Assembly (NCBI GenBank): GCA_028023455.1
Contig: JAQFVV010006208.1
Coordinates: 10,272,963 to 10,336,962 of the forward strand
Direction of reading: 5' to 3'
DNA length: 64,000 nt
From: Epiperipatus broadwayi
Lineage: Eukaryota > Onychophora > Udeonychophora > Euonychophora > Peripatidae
The stretch's first letter is position 1. Each line of letters begins with the position of its first letter. Shown piece by piece: positions 47,721-58,370 of the stretch. The notes below the pieces were generated by a model, which was given only the letters and a program-made list of their open reading frames with translations, made no database searches and had not been told where the DNA came from. A program made the position numbers and the translations under genes.

Positions 47721-48690
47721 CCAAACTTTAGGGGCACAAAACAGAAATTTCTAAGGAGATCCAGCCATTGTCCTGGTAAATTTAAAAAAAAAAATTTTTT
47801 TTAACTGATTTTTTTGCCAAATTTTTCACAGCATACAACCCCGATGAATTTACTCAATAGCAACCAATTGATACACATAAACATAAAAGAATGACATTCA
47901 TGAAAGCAACACTCAAAAAAAAAAAGAAAACCTCATGTGAAAGATTGAATATAAGTTGACTGATGAGAATGAAATGATGATAAACTGAGACCATAAATAA
48001 ATAATTAACTAATAAACTAAATTATAATAGGTGAGTTAGGTGAATAAAAAGAAAGGTTAAAAAGGTAGGCATTAAAAATAACATATACCCAAACAAAACA
48101 AAATAGAGAGAAGTTAAATATAATATGTTTTCCTGAAGCTTTGTGATGATAGTGTTCTAGTTGTACTTTTATATTGGCCTATTTCCATCATCTAATATGT
48201 GTATTGAATGTCTTTAAAAAAAATTAACTTTATTTAAATGTTCCAAATACATTCTACTCTTAGTAAAAACATATCAAACAGGTTAGTATATTCATAATGT
48301 TTCGAAAGCTATTTTTCTCCCCTCTTCTTCAGGTGTTGCTGGCCTGACCAGTGAGAGTACTAGCATGGAATTTGAACCTGGACCCTTAGATTCTTGAGTA
48401 TTGAGTTTTAAGGTAATTCTCTAGCAAAGCATGCTCAATTTCCTTTTGACAATTATATATACACCTCAAATATTATTCTCTTTCTTAAATTGAAAAATTC
48501 TTTAATAGGAAACTCACTAGAACCAACTAATCTTATGTATGACTTAATTTTAAAGCCTCCAACTCTCTGCATACCAATTTTCTTTTCACATCCACACACT
48601 AAGCAAATATTCTCCAGCAACAAAAATTTGTTCAGATGATATTCAAAATATATAAACTTATCTTATGGAACAAATCATGTCAGCCCAGAA
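47721..48690. other. Noncoding stretch
   Basis: Nothing recognised. Confidence 0.4.
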
Positions 48691-48696
48691 AGGCAA

Positions 48697-48797
48697 TATA
48701 ATTCTTCATAAAAGAGTGCCACCCAGTGCAAGTCAAAGTAATCTATGGATGCAAGAGGGCTTTTGCATAAAATTCCTATCTAGTGCCTATTGATCCA
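48697..48797 (-). repeat. Family B fragment
   Basis: Only the outer part of a minus-strand unit remains (GTGCCACCCAGTGCAAGTCA, TATCTAGTGCCTA). The ribozyme is missing. Confidence 0.65.
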
Positions 48798-49250
48798 AGT
48801 CACTCTAAGTATTGATATGCAAGAGCAAAATGTGTTAAGTCAATGGTAAGAAATCATAAATGATGGTCACATAGAACCACTTTATCATATTACTATATTA
48901 TCTAAACTTATTTTTGCATTTTTAGATTAGAAAATTGTATTAGAAATTATAATCAAAATTTTATTAACTGGAGAAATATTTTATATTTGTAATAAACATA
49001 TATCATTTAAAATAATTTTAAAATAATTCCAAATTATTAACAGATTTGTTTTAATATTTTTTGTGAATTCTTTTAATATCATATCCATGTATATAACGTT
49101 CAAATGTGTGTTAGACAATACTATATGTAAAAACTTTAATATTTGTGTTGATATTAGAAATACACACACTTATATAATTCAAAAGCAAAACTATATATAA
49201 ATCAAATCATATCAAAATAAATCAAAACATAAATGACAAACTTTGTTGGT
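48798..49250. other. AT-rich noncoding stretch
   Basis: Nothing recognised. Confidence 0.4.
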
Positions 49251-50982
49251 TCTTCTAACGTTTTCGAAGATATAACCTTCATTTTCAAGAAGTACAAAAT
49301 CTCTTAATTTTCCACGATGTGCAAATATGCAAAATGGGCAAAATATGCTAATCAGGATAAGAACGTTTAAACTTGCCATTTCTTCGATATGGCATAAAAT
49401 GATTCGTTTTTGTTCATCATGTGTTCATCTGATATGATATAACACACCTCCTTCACCTTCCTTGGCAGATCATCTCGCACTCTACACAACACACTCAACC
49501 TATCCGGCCTGCACTGAAAGCCCACAGCCAATGAATGCTGTACAAAAATAGAGGGTGAGACGGGCCCCCCAAGTCTTTGTTATATGCATATATATGCTGA
49601 GACAGTCTTGTCTGGACCGATGCCTTCGTTTCCCCATAATATGCAGCTGGACAATTGTTATCGCTACACACGATCTTGTAGACTGCTTGCTGTGCGTGTA
49701 CTGGGAGAATATGGTCTTTTGTATTGTTTATACTCCTGATAAGACTAGAAGGCGATCGGAAACACATGCTAAAATCGGAGCAAAAAATTGTACGCAAATC
49801 TCTATGAATATTTCTAATATATGGAAGTAAGATACGGGGTTTATTTTGTTTCAGCTCATGAATCGGCCCTCTAGTAAATTTCCTAATGACATTGTCAATC
49901 ACTCTTTTATTATATTTAGCATACATTTCAATATTGTTTCTTTTGTCGGCTTCAAAGCTGCACAAACTGTTGTTTCTATGTAAGAACGATTTGAAGCCAG
50001 CCATTTTATATATATGTGGTGTGTTTGATAAGTGGTGTATGTGACCTCTGATATTAATATGTTTAATGTTCATTCTGTAGTAGAAGTGATTAGCTACAAT
50101 CATCACTTGGAGGTCTAAATAATTAATGTTGTTAGGGACTTCATCTTGCTTAGCATTTATGTTCAGACCTGATGCTGTTGTAAGGTCTGTTTTGATGTCC
50201 TCTATGGTTTCCTCCGGTTCACTCACAAAAATATCAACCACATATCTAGCATATAGCACTAGTCCACAGTCCATATATCTAGGAATAATAATCTGCTCAT
50301 ATGCATTCATCACAACGCTTGCCACGATTCTGCTCATATGAAGACCCATCAGCCAACCGTTGAGCATGTCATACCACTCATAATTAAATACTGCGTACAT
50401 ATTTCTGTTCATCCACTCCAACAATGCCACAACAAACTGGACACGTTCTTGATTCATTCCATATCTAATAAGTGCTTCTTGTACAATTATAATCGACTTC
50501 GGTCTATCAATCGATCCATATAATTCTGCTACTTCAAATGCTGTCATCCTTGTGTTTGGCTCGGGGTAACATTCTTCAGTTTATTAATGAAGTCAAATGA
50601 TAAATGATGACTTAATAGCATAATCCCCATAGCCTATGGTTTGAGTAATCCACTTATTTATGGTCTTGGCTGCTTTATAATAGTGTACTCCACTGAAGTC
50701 GATCATCAATCTTAGTGGTATATTCTCCTTACGGGTTTTGGCATTCGCAAACATTCTTGGAGGAGTAGTCACTGACGGATACATTTGCAGGTATTCAGCC
50801 TTAAAAAATGCTTTATAGGTATAAGGCCTATGCACAGACGATACAAATTTGTCTTTATTTAACTTAAAGTTAATCTCAGGAATTTTTCTAAATTTTAATT
50901 TGTCTATTTGTTGCTGAATTTTATTTCTATATTCTTTTGTATCCATAATCACAAATCTATTTCCTTTATATATCATTTTCAA
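49250..50982 (-). mobile_element. Penelope-like element, 5'-truncated and decayed
   Basis: The coding part occupies 49375-50982. Beyond it the minus strand reads AATGAAGG...CTTCGAAAACGTTAGA (49254-49295), a motif of the kind found in PLE terminal repeats and resembling a degenerate hammerhead. The 5' side stops at a family D fold-back element (about 50990-51390). PLEs can carry hammerheads in their terminal repeats and are the proposed source of retrotransposition machinery for retrozymes. This copy is itself inactive. Confidence 0.75.
49375..50982 (-). pseudogene. PLE polyprotein: reverse transcriptase plus GIY-YIG endonuclease
   Basis: The first segment (50593-50982) covers the fingers: RPYTYKAFF, RLMIDFSGVHYYKAAKTI, then a frame break. 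The second (49495-50547) holds motif A (FEVAELYGSI), a motif B-like NGWLMGLHMSRIVAS, motif C at residues 101-107, and NINYLDLQV. GIY-YIG follows: AVYKIVC, a CxxxxxC pair, YYGETKASVQTRLSQH. A further frame break near 49510 leads to DLPRKVKEVCYIISDEH, the usual C-terminal helix. Motif C reads RYVVDIF where the family has RYVDDIF, so a catalytic aspartate is gone in addition to the frame breaks. The enzyme normally copies RNA at a nick made by GIY-YIG. The clade within PLEs is not determined. Confidence 0.88.
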
Positions 50983-50989
50983 ATATATT

Positions 50990-51390
50990 GTCTACAAGAG
51001 ACTTGAACTCAGGTTTTCAGATTCACTACAGTTAGTTATGCACGCCATCTTATGCAAATGATACACATGACCACATGCATGTAAAAAGATAAATTATCTC
51101 CAATATACATATTTTGTGTTGAACCAGCATTCATTGTTTGGGCCAGATCATCATCTGCCCCTCATACATACATATAATATATAGTATAAACATATATACA
51201 TATAATATAAATCGAGAACTGATTGTATATATGTGGAAGAGATGGTAATTTGGGCCAATTGATGAGTGCTGTTTCAGCACAAACTATGTATATTGAAGAT
51301 CATTTACCTTTTTCAGATGTATGGAGTCATATGGGTCAGTTGTATAAAATGGAGTGCGTTGTTGTAATGAGCCTGAAAGTGTGATTTATA
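50990..51390. mobile_element. Family D divergent inverted dimer
   Basis: Inverted arms carry a minus-strand ribozyme remnant (51097-51152) and a plus-strand one (51244-51304). The outer ends match other family D ends (ACTTGAACTCAGG; CCTGAAAGTGTGA). No clear duplication. It directly adjoins the 5' break of the PLE. Confidence 0.75.
51244..51304 (+). ncRNA. Hammerhead ribozyme remnant, family D
   Basis: UUGAUGA (C3 lost), a perfect 6-bp stem II GUGCUG/CAGCAC closing UUU, then AAAC (G12 lost) and UAUGUAUA. It preserves the family's stem II best but should be inactive. Confidence 0.7.
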
Positions 51391-51415
51391 TATAATTACA
51401 AAGAAATTACAAATG

Positions 51416-51581
51416 TTATATAATGAGCTTGCAAGTAGCTCTTAACAAACTTTTCAGAATATCCCCAACTTCAGACCATATTTCTAGCACCTCACTGAGG
51501 AAGTCAGTAGCAGTAACTGGTCTGAAGTTGGGGATAGTCTAAAAAGCTTGTTAAGAGCTATTTGCAAGCTCATTATATAAT
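51416..51581. mobile_element. Family A small fold-back element
   Basis: 63-bp inverted arms (TTATATAATGAGCTTGCAAG ... and complement) enclose ~40 bp. The centre holds a decayed plus-strand hammerhead (51482-51534): CUGAGGA, then GUAAC instead of GAAAC, ACUGGUC, and stem I CACCUCA-like against UGAAGUUGGGG. Confidence 0.7.
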
Positions 51582-51701
51582 ATATACATATATGTGTTAA
51601 TTCTAATACTATGAATATATATATATAAATTATTCTTTAGGTTAAATGATTAGTGCCTCACAAGGAAAACGAAGTTTATTAATATTCTCTAATGGTAAAT
51701 T

Positions 51702-52052
51702 ATGCATCAAGACAGCCAAGCTTTTGAAGAAAAACAAAAAATAAATTTAGAAAAATCTCTTTATGTATTAGGAAAATTTGGTTTATTTCAATGGGAAATG
51801 TACGCCTTGGTTTCTCTGTCAGCAATTCCTGCATCATGGCATACTCTAGCTCCTATATTTATATCAGCATTACCTTCACATAATTGTAAAGTACCTAATG
51901 GCACTTATCTTTTTGACTATATTCCTATTAATAAAGAGACTGGTAATAGAGAAACTTGTACCTTTTATGTTAATAAGAGCATAAATAACATGACTGAAAA
52001 TTGCTCCAGCTGGGATTACAGTGAAGATTATGGTGAAACTATTGTTACAACT
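51702..52052 (+). CDS. SLC22-type organic ion transporter, first coding exon
   Basis: From ATG 51702 to a consensus donor (ACAACT then GTAAGT at 52053), 117 residues, phase 0. An N-terminal tail (MHQDSQAFEEKQK) is followed by a first membrane segment (about 24-52, GLFQWEMYALVSLSAIPASW), then the large extracellular loop with cysteines (HNCK, ETCTF, ENCSSWDY), several N-glycosylation sites (NGT, NKS, NMT) and the closing EDYGETIVTT. Layout and exon end match the minus-strand exon at 18571. Sequence differs enough to be a separate paralogue. The rest of the gene should lie to the right, but no second exon (expected to begin with a W-x-LVC motif) was recognised. Substrate unknown. Confidence 0.87.
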
Positions 52053-52420
52053 GTAAGTCTCTTTTGCTCTCTTTCTCTTTTTTTAAATAAGAGCGTTTAA
52101 ATTGAATTCATTATCTCAGTAATATTTTTTCTTTCTCTATATGGTTTAACAAAATGGTCAAATGATTGAGTCTGAACTAAATGTTCCAAGTAGAGTCTTG
52201 AATGAAGAAAAAAAACTATTTGCATTGGTAAAATGAAACCTTGGTCAACTGTCACTTGGATGCTTGAATGTCTGTGTGACCTTCTTAGCAAGTAACCATA
52301 TGATATAGAAGTAGTAATAATAGTGGTAACAGTTACAATAAAGTAATTGTGTTAGCAGTAACAGTAGTATTGCACACTTTCTAATATTTTTAGATATTAC
52401 TAAAACCTTAAAGAAACAAA

Positions 52421-52745
52421 CAAATAGTTGGATTTGAAGACATTTAAGTGTCTGAAAATTTCAGATTTTCTACTCACTGGTTAGCTCTTAGGTAAATGCT
52501 GGCTTTGGGTTGGTATTTTTAGATCCAGTGTTTGAAACTACTCTAGCGCCTTACTGAAGAGTGCCAAAGCATGAAACCATTGGTCTGGGATTTGGGTGTG
52601 GTTTCTAATAGAGATATTTTAATGTTTTCTCTTGCTAAGCATTTATCCAAAGCTTGTGGAGCAACTAGCAAAGTTCTTTGTTTATATTTTACAAACTTAA
52701 AAAAGAAATGGGGTTATGTGATATATGACTCTATTTTTTATTTTT
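52421..52745 (+). mobile_element. Family A single unit with 13-bp duplication
   Basis: A 325-bp diverged monomer. ACATTTAAGTGTCTGAAAAT and TTTCAGATTTTCT align with the array units. Flanks TTAAAGAAACAAA (52408-52420) and TTAAAGAAATAAA (52746-52758) differ at one base. A ribozyme lies at 52544-52598. Confidence 0.75.
52544..52598 (+). ncRNA. Hammerhead ribozyme, diverged family A
   Basis: Core CUGAAGA (A at tolerant position 7), stem II GUGC/GCAU closing CAAA, GAA, stem III ACC/GGU with loop AUU, C17. Stem I pairs only about four bases near the core (CUUA/UGGG with wobbles), so folding is doubtful. Stem II and III sequences differ from the array units but still pair. Confidence 0.6.
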
Positions 52746-52758
52746 TAAAGAAATAAAT

Positions 52759-53120
52759 TTTGATTGATTTAATACAAGTAATAAATGTGGATATAATTCA
52801 AGTCTGAGATTATTCATTCTTTCTGCATCTTAGTAATTTTAATAATTGTTATATGTGATGTCAAGATTTTTAAGCACAGTACATAAATATTTTTTAATAT
52901 TTTCCTCCCACAAAAGTAATTGATTTAAACTGTATTGAGAAATTTGGCTTCTGCCATTTGGGGTTATATTTTTTTAACGACCATAACTACCTTTTGGTTT
53001 CTTTTTTCACAAACATACTTAAATGGAGTACTAGATTGAGGTAATTTTTATGTAGGAACATTTTTTTTGTCTCTACCCAACATCTTCAATGGTTCAAATA
53101 TTTATTTTTAGCATTTACAA
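52759..53120. other. AT-rich noncoding stretch
   Basis: Nothing recognised. Confidence 0.4.
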
Positions 53121-53220
53121 GCGTTGGTAGCCGAAAGATCAGTGCAGCCGCCTTGCAACTGCTTGTAGACAGTTGTTGCAGGTTCGATTCCCGGCTGATG
53201 CTTTGACATATAAGAAAAAA
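53121..53220 (+). repeat. tRNA-derived SINE, copy 4
   Basis: A tRNA-like head GCGTTGGTAGCCGAAAG ... GGTTCGATTCCC (a good B box) ... GGCTGATGC, then TTTGACATATAAG and an A run. The anticodon region carries an insertion relative to copy 1, similar to copy 2. No clear duplication. Confidence 0.8.
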
Positions 53221-53826
53221 GCCAATTTTTTTCTGTTTGTTTTTCTTACATCATTCCCTTTTAGTTTTAGGATTTTAAGCTAACTATTCACCCACAACAC
53301 CGTTTGATTTTTTTATCTTATTTCAATAGAGCAAAAATTGCTCTTGTCTATTCTAGTATCTTCTATTGACAAATAGTACATTCAATATAGAAATGCAATT
53401 TAATACCAGTCTCTAGACTTTTTTTTTGACTTTTAAATTTATCAATGCGGACTTAAAGAATAAAGCTGGAACCATACTTCTTTGAATATTCTCAATCACA
53501 ATTTTACATAGATTTTGATAAAGATGTAACTAAATTTATCATATAACTATAGTTCATATTGTACCCAATTTTTTTGTTTCCACTTCCCCCATCTTTTAAA
53601 CATGATTTTTAACTAATTTCCCTTAAGCCAGCTCAGCATACATGTCTATATTGATGACTACCTTTATTAGTATGGAATTAGTAAATCCTACAAAATTTAT
53701 GATGATTTTCTATTTTTGACATTGGTTTTATATCTTAGATTTATTATATAATAAATCAAAACGTCTCCATATTATCAAATTAGTAAGACCATTGAAAAAG
53801 TTTGGTATGAAATAAGAAAATGCAAG
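53221..53826. other. AT-rich noncoding stretch
   Basis: Nothing recognised. Confidence 0.4.
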
Positions 53827-53840
53827 TATAACAAGAATCA

Positions 53841-54158
53841 ATAAACATCACATGATCACCATTTCTTATGCTTGCTTATAACTGTTGTTAAAGTAGACAA
53901 AACTCACTATACGTATTGCCACACACAGCAAGCTAGAGTAATCAATGGATGCCAGAAGGCTTGTGCATAAAATCCCCATCTAGTGCCTACTCATCCAATA
54001 TCCCCAGACTAGTTTCTTGATTGTGGCCTTCATCAGTGAGGAGTCTTGGATCTGAGAGCACTGCACCTAGATCTTAGGATTTATGCACAAGCCTTCTGGC
54101 ATCCATTGATTACTCTATCTTGCTGTGTGTGGCAATACGTATAGTGAGTTTTGCCTGT
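53841..54158. mobile_element. Family B fold-back insertion with 14-bp duplication
   Basis: Flanked by perfect copies of TATAACAAGAATCA (53827-53840 and 54159-54172). Most of it is a minus-strand unit (ribozyme 53993-54051). A short plus-strand segment (54082-54158: TTATGCACAAGCCTTCTGGC to TTTTGCCTGT) lacks a ribozyme. The outer ends stop at different places in the monomer. Confidence 0.9.
53993..54051 (-). ncRNA. Hammerhead ribozyme, family B (stem II damaged)
   Basis: CUGAUGA, GAAAC, ACUAGU, C17 and both stem I helices are intact, but stem II is GGC opposite UCA. Core invariants remain, so weak activity is possible. Confidence 0.78.
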
Positions 54159-54331
54159 TATAACAAGAATCATGAATTAAAATGTGTCAATTGATTGAAA
54201 ATACAAAATAAAGTAATACAAAGTAGAAAACAAAAGCCATATCGACCCAGATTAATTCTTTAGAATCTTGCATTGAAGATTAAGTTGCAGTAAACTGAAG
54301 ATAAGCAGTTGTTAGTATAATATTAGAAATA

Positions 54332-54529
54332 TTCTTATATCTTCTCCTTTACTTCTTTTGCAGTTTTCTTAATATATATTACGTTTTTATAAATCTCATA
54401 TATCCTTTAATGCAATTTTTATATAAAAAGCTCTGATGAAGACTGTAGGATAGTCGAAATTGTTAGAAAAATAAAGAAGGAATTATATAAAATTGCATTA
54501 AAGTGTATATGAGGAGATTTATAAAAAGG
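54332..54529. mobile_element. Family H short element with 14-bp duplication
   Basis: A shorter inverted-repeat relative of 6298-7033. It is bounded by perfect copies of TAATATTAGAAATA (54318-54331 and 54530-54543). The centre reads CTGATGAAGACT...AGTCGAAATTGTTAG (from 54433): hammerhead-like CUGAUGA, a stem and GAAA, but without a matching stem I. Confidence 0.8.
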
Positions 54530-54543
54530 TAATATTAGAAATA

Positions 54544-55235
54544 GTGATAAAGTATTTAAAAAGCTGAAACAACTAATTCAATTTAAGAACCAAAAGACAA
54601 TAAATAAAACTTATAAGAAATTAAAATGGCGAGTGAAAATAGTAAAAATAAATCAGTGCAAAACAAATAAGTTTTACAAATATATATATATGAATGAATT
54701 CAGTTAAATTAAAATGTTTGCATATAGCTGAATACTTAAAAAATAATAAGGAAATTGAAGATCCCATTATGAAACATCCTACATTGCCCACTCTAAATAG
54801 TGGTAAAACTAAATTGAAAATATTCATTTCGTAAATGAAGTCTAAGTACTGCAATAAAAATAGATAATCAAATTTGATCCATTTAATATATAGACAGTAA
54901 ATACTATTTTCAAGCTTTGTGAAAATTCAATATTTTCTTGAAAAATCGGGTTATTTGGAAAAATTAACAAAATGAATCACAAGTTATATTCTTCATCATG
55001 CATTTCAATACTGGATCAGCCATGAAATGAATAGAATAATAAAGACTTAAAAAGAAAAGTATTACAAGATATATGATGGGAATTGTATAAACATTGCTTA
55101 CAAGAAGATTATGTATTCAAATGCTGGCTGCTAAATCACTTAAACTATCTTCAGTAGAAGTTGTTTTTCTTTGTTAGGAAGTTCAAAACAAAGCCAAAAT
55201 AATATTTGTTATACATTTTAACCAAAAGACTGCAC
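54544..55235. other. AT-rich noncoding stretch
   Basis: Nothing recognised. Confidence 0.4.
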
Positions 55236-55248
55236 ACTGTTAGAGAAT

Positions 55249-55947
55249 CAGTAATAAATTGAGAGGTTGCCAATCTCTCGGATACACCTACTACTGCTTC
55301 TCAGACAGCCAATCAGATGTTAAGACAGCAGTCTGAAGCACGATGAAGCCACAACACATGACAGTTTTTTTGATAAAAAAGGATGGTTCCATCCTCTTCT
55401 CTACTTAACTTTTTATATATATAAGCCAGTCTTAAGCATCTTGGCTTGAAAGCGTGAAGCTATAAATATATTTATATATTACTCACTGAGTCATCAGCAA
55501 TGTATGTAAATAATATTATTATATAAATCATATATGGTTGTTGAATTGGTAAATTAGGACTCAGTGAGTAATATATGAATATATTTATAGCTTCATGCTT
55601 TCAAGCCAAGATGCTTAAGATTGGTTTATATATATATAAAAGACATATTTTGCGGGTTCATCCGTGTTAAAATATTTTAAAATAGTGACGTAAAATATGT
55701 CTTTTATATATGGAACCCATGTAAATCTTCGTATCAATATATATATATATAGAGAGAGAGAAGAGGATGGAACCATTCTTTTCTTATCAAAAATCTCTGT
55801 CATGTATTGCTGCTTTATCATGCTTCAGATTGCTGTCTTAACATCTGATTGGCTGTCTGAGAAGAAACAGTAAGCACATGCAAGAGATTGGCACCCTCTC
55901 ATTTTATTACTGATTCAACAACAATATGCGATTTATATAATAGTATT
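55249..55947. mobile_element. Family G divergent inverted element with 13-bp duplication
   Basis: Left (55249-55495) and right (about 55555-55920) arms are inverted copies of the sequence seen singly at 8152. Flanks ACTGTTAGAGAAT (55236-55248) and ATTGTTAGAGAAT (55948-55960) differ at one base. The right arm carries an extra insertion around 55625-55760. No hammerhead core was found. Confidence 0.75.
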
Positions 55948-56275
55948 ATTGTTAGAGAATAGAGTTTGTAAAGTACAATTACATGAAGGTTCTGTACTAT
56001 TCTTTTTGTAGATGATATTCATTTTTGGATTAAAATGTATTTTCAATGCTTAATTGTAAATATTTTTTAAGGTCTTCTAGCTGTACTGAAGATTGCTCTA
56101 TAATGGGTGAATCTGGCACCTGATTCCATATCATGTAATTATATTTTTATTTTTAAAAATCTTGCTCATTATCTCTGAAGCTCTATTCATCTTTATGGCT
56201 CTGCTTATGCCTCTGTATTTCATAGAAAGTTTTAATTATGATATTACTCTTTGGAGTTATGCAATTAAGGATAAA

Positions 56276-56690
56276 ATTAGAGGGGATTTGAACACAGACT
56301 TTCAAGCTTCCTTCAGCTATGCACTCCATCTTATATAATGGATACACATAACCATATACATGTAAAAAAGATAAATGATTTCCAATGTGCATATTTTGTG
56401 CTGAACCAGCACTCAACAATAGGTTCAGATTATTAGCTACCATATATATATATATAATCAGTACTCGGTTGATATTAATATAGCAAATCTTCAAATTTTA
56501 ATGGACAGATTTCAATCTTTTCCATCCTCCAAACTCTTCAGCCATCCATATTATTAAAAATCTGATGATGGAATACTCAAAGCCCTTACTGATGCCACTA
56601 TTGTTGTCAAGCCCATGTTGACTTTAAGTCATTCTGACTCCTTATATATAGGACCTTAATATATCCATTTAAATATACAGAAGAGATATA
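56276..56690 (-). repeat. Family D single unit
   Basis: Starts GGGGATTTGAACACAGACTT. The ribozyme remnant is at 56376-56434 (minus): UUGUUGA core, perfect GUGCUG/CAGCAC stem II, AAAA in place of GAAA. The non-ribozyme part follows (ATTTTAATGGACAGATT, AATCTGATGATGGAATACTC). No second arm. Confidence 0.7.
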
Positions 56691-56864
56691 GATAAAGTAT
56701 GTTTCCAACTTTTATAATGAATGACTTAAAAATAATATATCCATACTTTATGATAGCTAAGGCAAAACATTTCATTCATCCAGATAAGGCTGAGACAGCC
56801 TCTAATTTATATTTTGTTTCTATATAAAATGATTCATTATTGTCTACTTATATATATAAGGAGG

Positions 56865-57893
56865 GGCCCAAAAGTAATGAATCATTCTGTTATATTCGCC
56901 TGTAGTAGTATATACTTTTGCTGTTAACTTTTTGCAGGAACTCTTCTGCATTCATCTGCCAAGTGACATCACCGTATGAAATCATGTAGCAATTTTTTTC
57001 TAAAGTGCCTTTCATGTATCTCTCTCTATTTCCTTTTTTCATGGCTGAAATGTTCGAATTAACATTAGCATTGTGTTGCAATATTCTCTATAGACCTTAC
57101 TCTTGACTATTGTACAGCATATGATATGAAGGTTTCTGTAGTTGTAATAACGAAAAGTATATTAGAACGGACTTTTTTTTTTTTGGTTAAATGTATTGTA
57201 ATTTAAGTGAGTTAGTAAAAATTGTAACAAATTCTCAAACACCCCTACTTTCGTTTTCAGGGGTCACAATTCACTAAATGAGGAGTGTAAATGGCGATTC
57301 GGCAAAGTTCACGATCAAGTCGCGCACTTTCCGATACTTTTTCGAGATCAAAACAATCGGCGTTGAAGTTTTTAGACTTACCTGCTACAGAAGCAGAGGT
57401 GGCCTTCCTTCAACCAAAAAAAAAAATTTACCCACCCAGAAAAATTGTCTTTGTGGTGGTTTACTGACATTAAGATGTTGTTAAACATCTGAAATGGAAT
57501 GTCAATCGCGTCAATGTCGCCGAAGGTATTTCATTCGGTCCATCCCAACAATGTCATATCGCAAAACCTTGAGTGGAAAACACTTTCTCAAGTAAATTCA
57601 GCACGATGCAGGTTATCTATCAGCCATATTCGCTTGATCTCATTTCATGCAATTGTTTTTTAATCTCTCAAATGAAAAAAATGTTTTTTTTTTTTAAGAT
57701 TTAAAACTGGGGGAGGGGAAAGCGAAAATGACATTACTTTGCAAGTGTTTCTGGGCTACTTCGAAAAGTGACAAACTGGTTTAGATTGCATTGCATTAAA
57801 TAGACTATACTTTTTAAAACTATTAAACTTGCAACCCCTAAAATTAAATATACAATGTTTATTATAAAATTCTGGCTATTTTTGGGCCCCCTG
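56865..57893 (+). mobile_element. Mariner-like transposon remnant, possibly with nested ISXO2-like sequence
   Basis: Inverted ends GGGGCCCAAAAGTAATGA (left) and TTTTGGGCCCCC (right) resemble mariner termini. Near the right a plus-strand frame encodes QPYSLDLISCNCFLIS (from ~57607), close to the mariner transposase box around its third catalytic aspartate (PYSPDL). Around 57290-57560 another frame reads LDLPATEAEVAFLQ, CLCGGLLTLRCC, a stop, then ECQSRQCRRR. That C-x-C ... C-x4-C pattern resembles the zinc ribbon of ISXO2-like transposases. Both are decayed, and whether one element is nested in the other is uncertain. Confidence 0.45.
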
Positions 57894-58370
57894 TCTATAC
57901 TAATATTGAAACTTTTTCATGATAACCAATAAAGCAAATCTTATCAGTCTTAACAAAAGTTGATTGGAGTTAATATATTGAATATTTTTAAAGGAATATT
58001 CAATCTCATACAGTTCTTCCTAATCAATCCCTCAATCGTATTATAAACAATTCATTTTACGTTGAAATAGAACCAGTAATGTTCTTCATAATCAATATTC
58101 GTTTTCCAGAAATAAAAAAATTAATTGAAAAAATTTATAACCCTTTGATGATGTTAAAAAGAAAATTGCAGTAAATCCAACCACAAAAAGTTATAAACTA
58201 TATAAAACCAGTCCTGCTTTGAATAGGAGTGTTGTAATGAAGAAATACTGAGATGTCAATTTTGGCAGGAGAGTCAGATATATGTTCCTTCTAATTTGCA
58301 CCAAGGGAAGGTTATTCATCAAATACAGGCATAGTAAAAGAAATTGATCTCAGTTTTTGCATTTATATCC
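57894..58370. other. AT-rich noncoding stretch
   Basis: Nothing recognised. Confidence 0.4.

Noticed and set aside
49555-50523. Plus-strand open frames across the PLE
   Set aside because: Antisense shadows of the PLE reverse transcriptase and GIY-YIG frame.
51416-51581. DNA-transposon MITE interpretation of the family A fold-backs
   Set aside because: Related family A elements have 12-13-bp duplications and tandem monomers with internal ribozymes, which fits retroposition better than cut-and-paste transposition.
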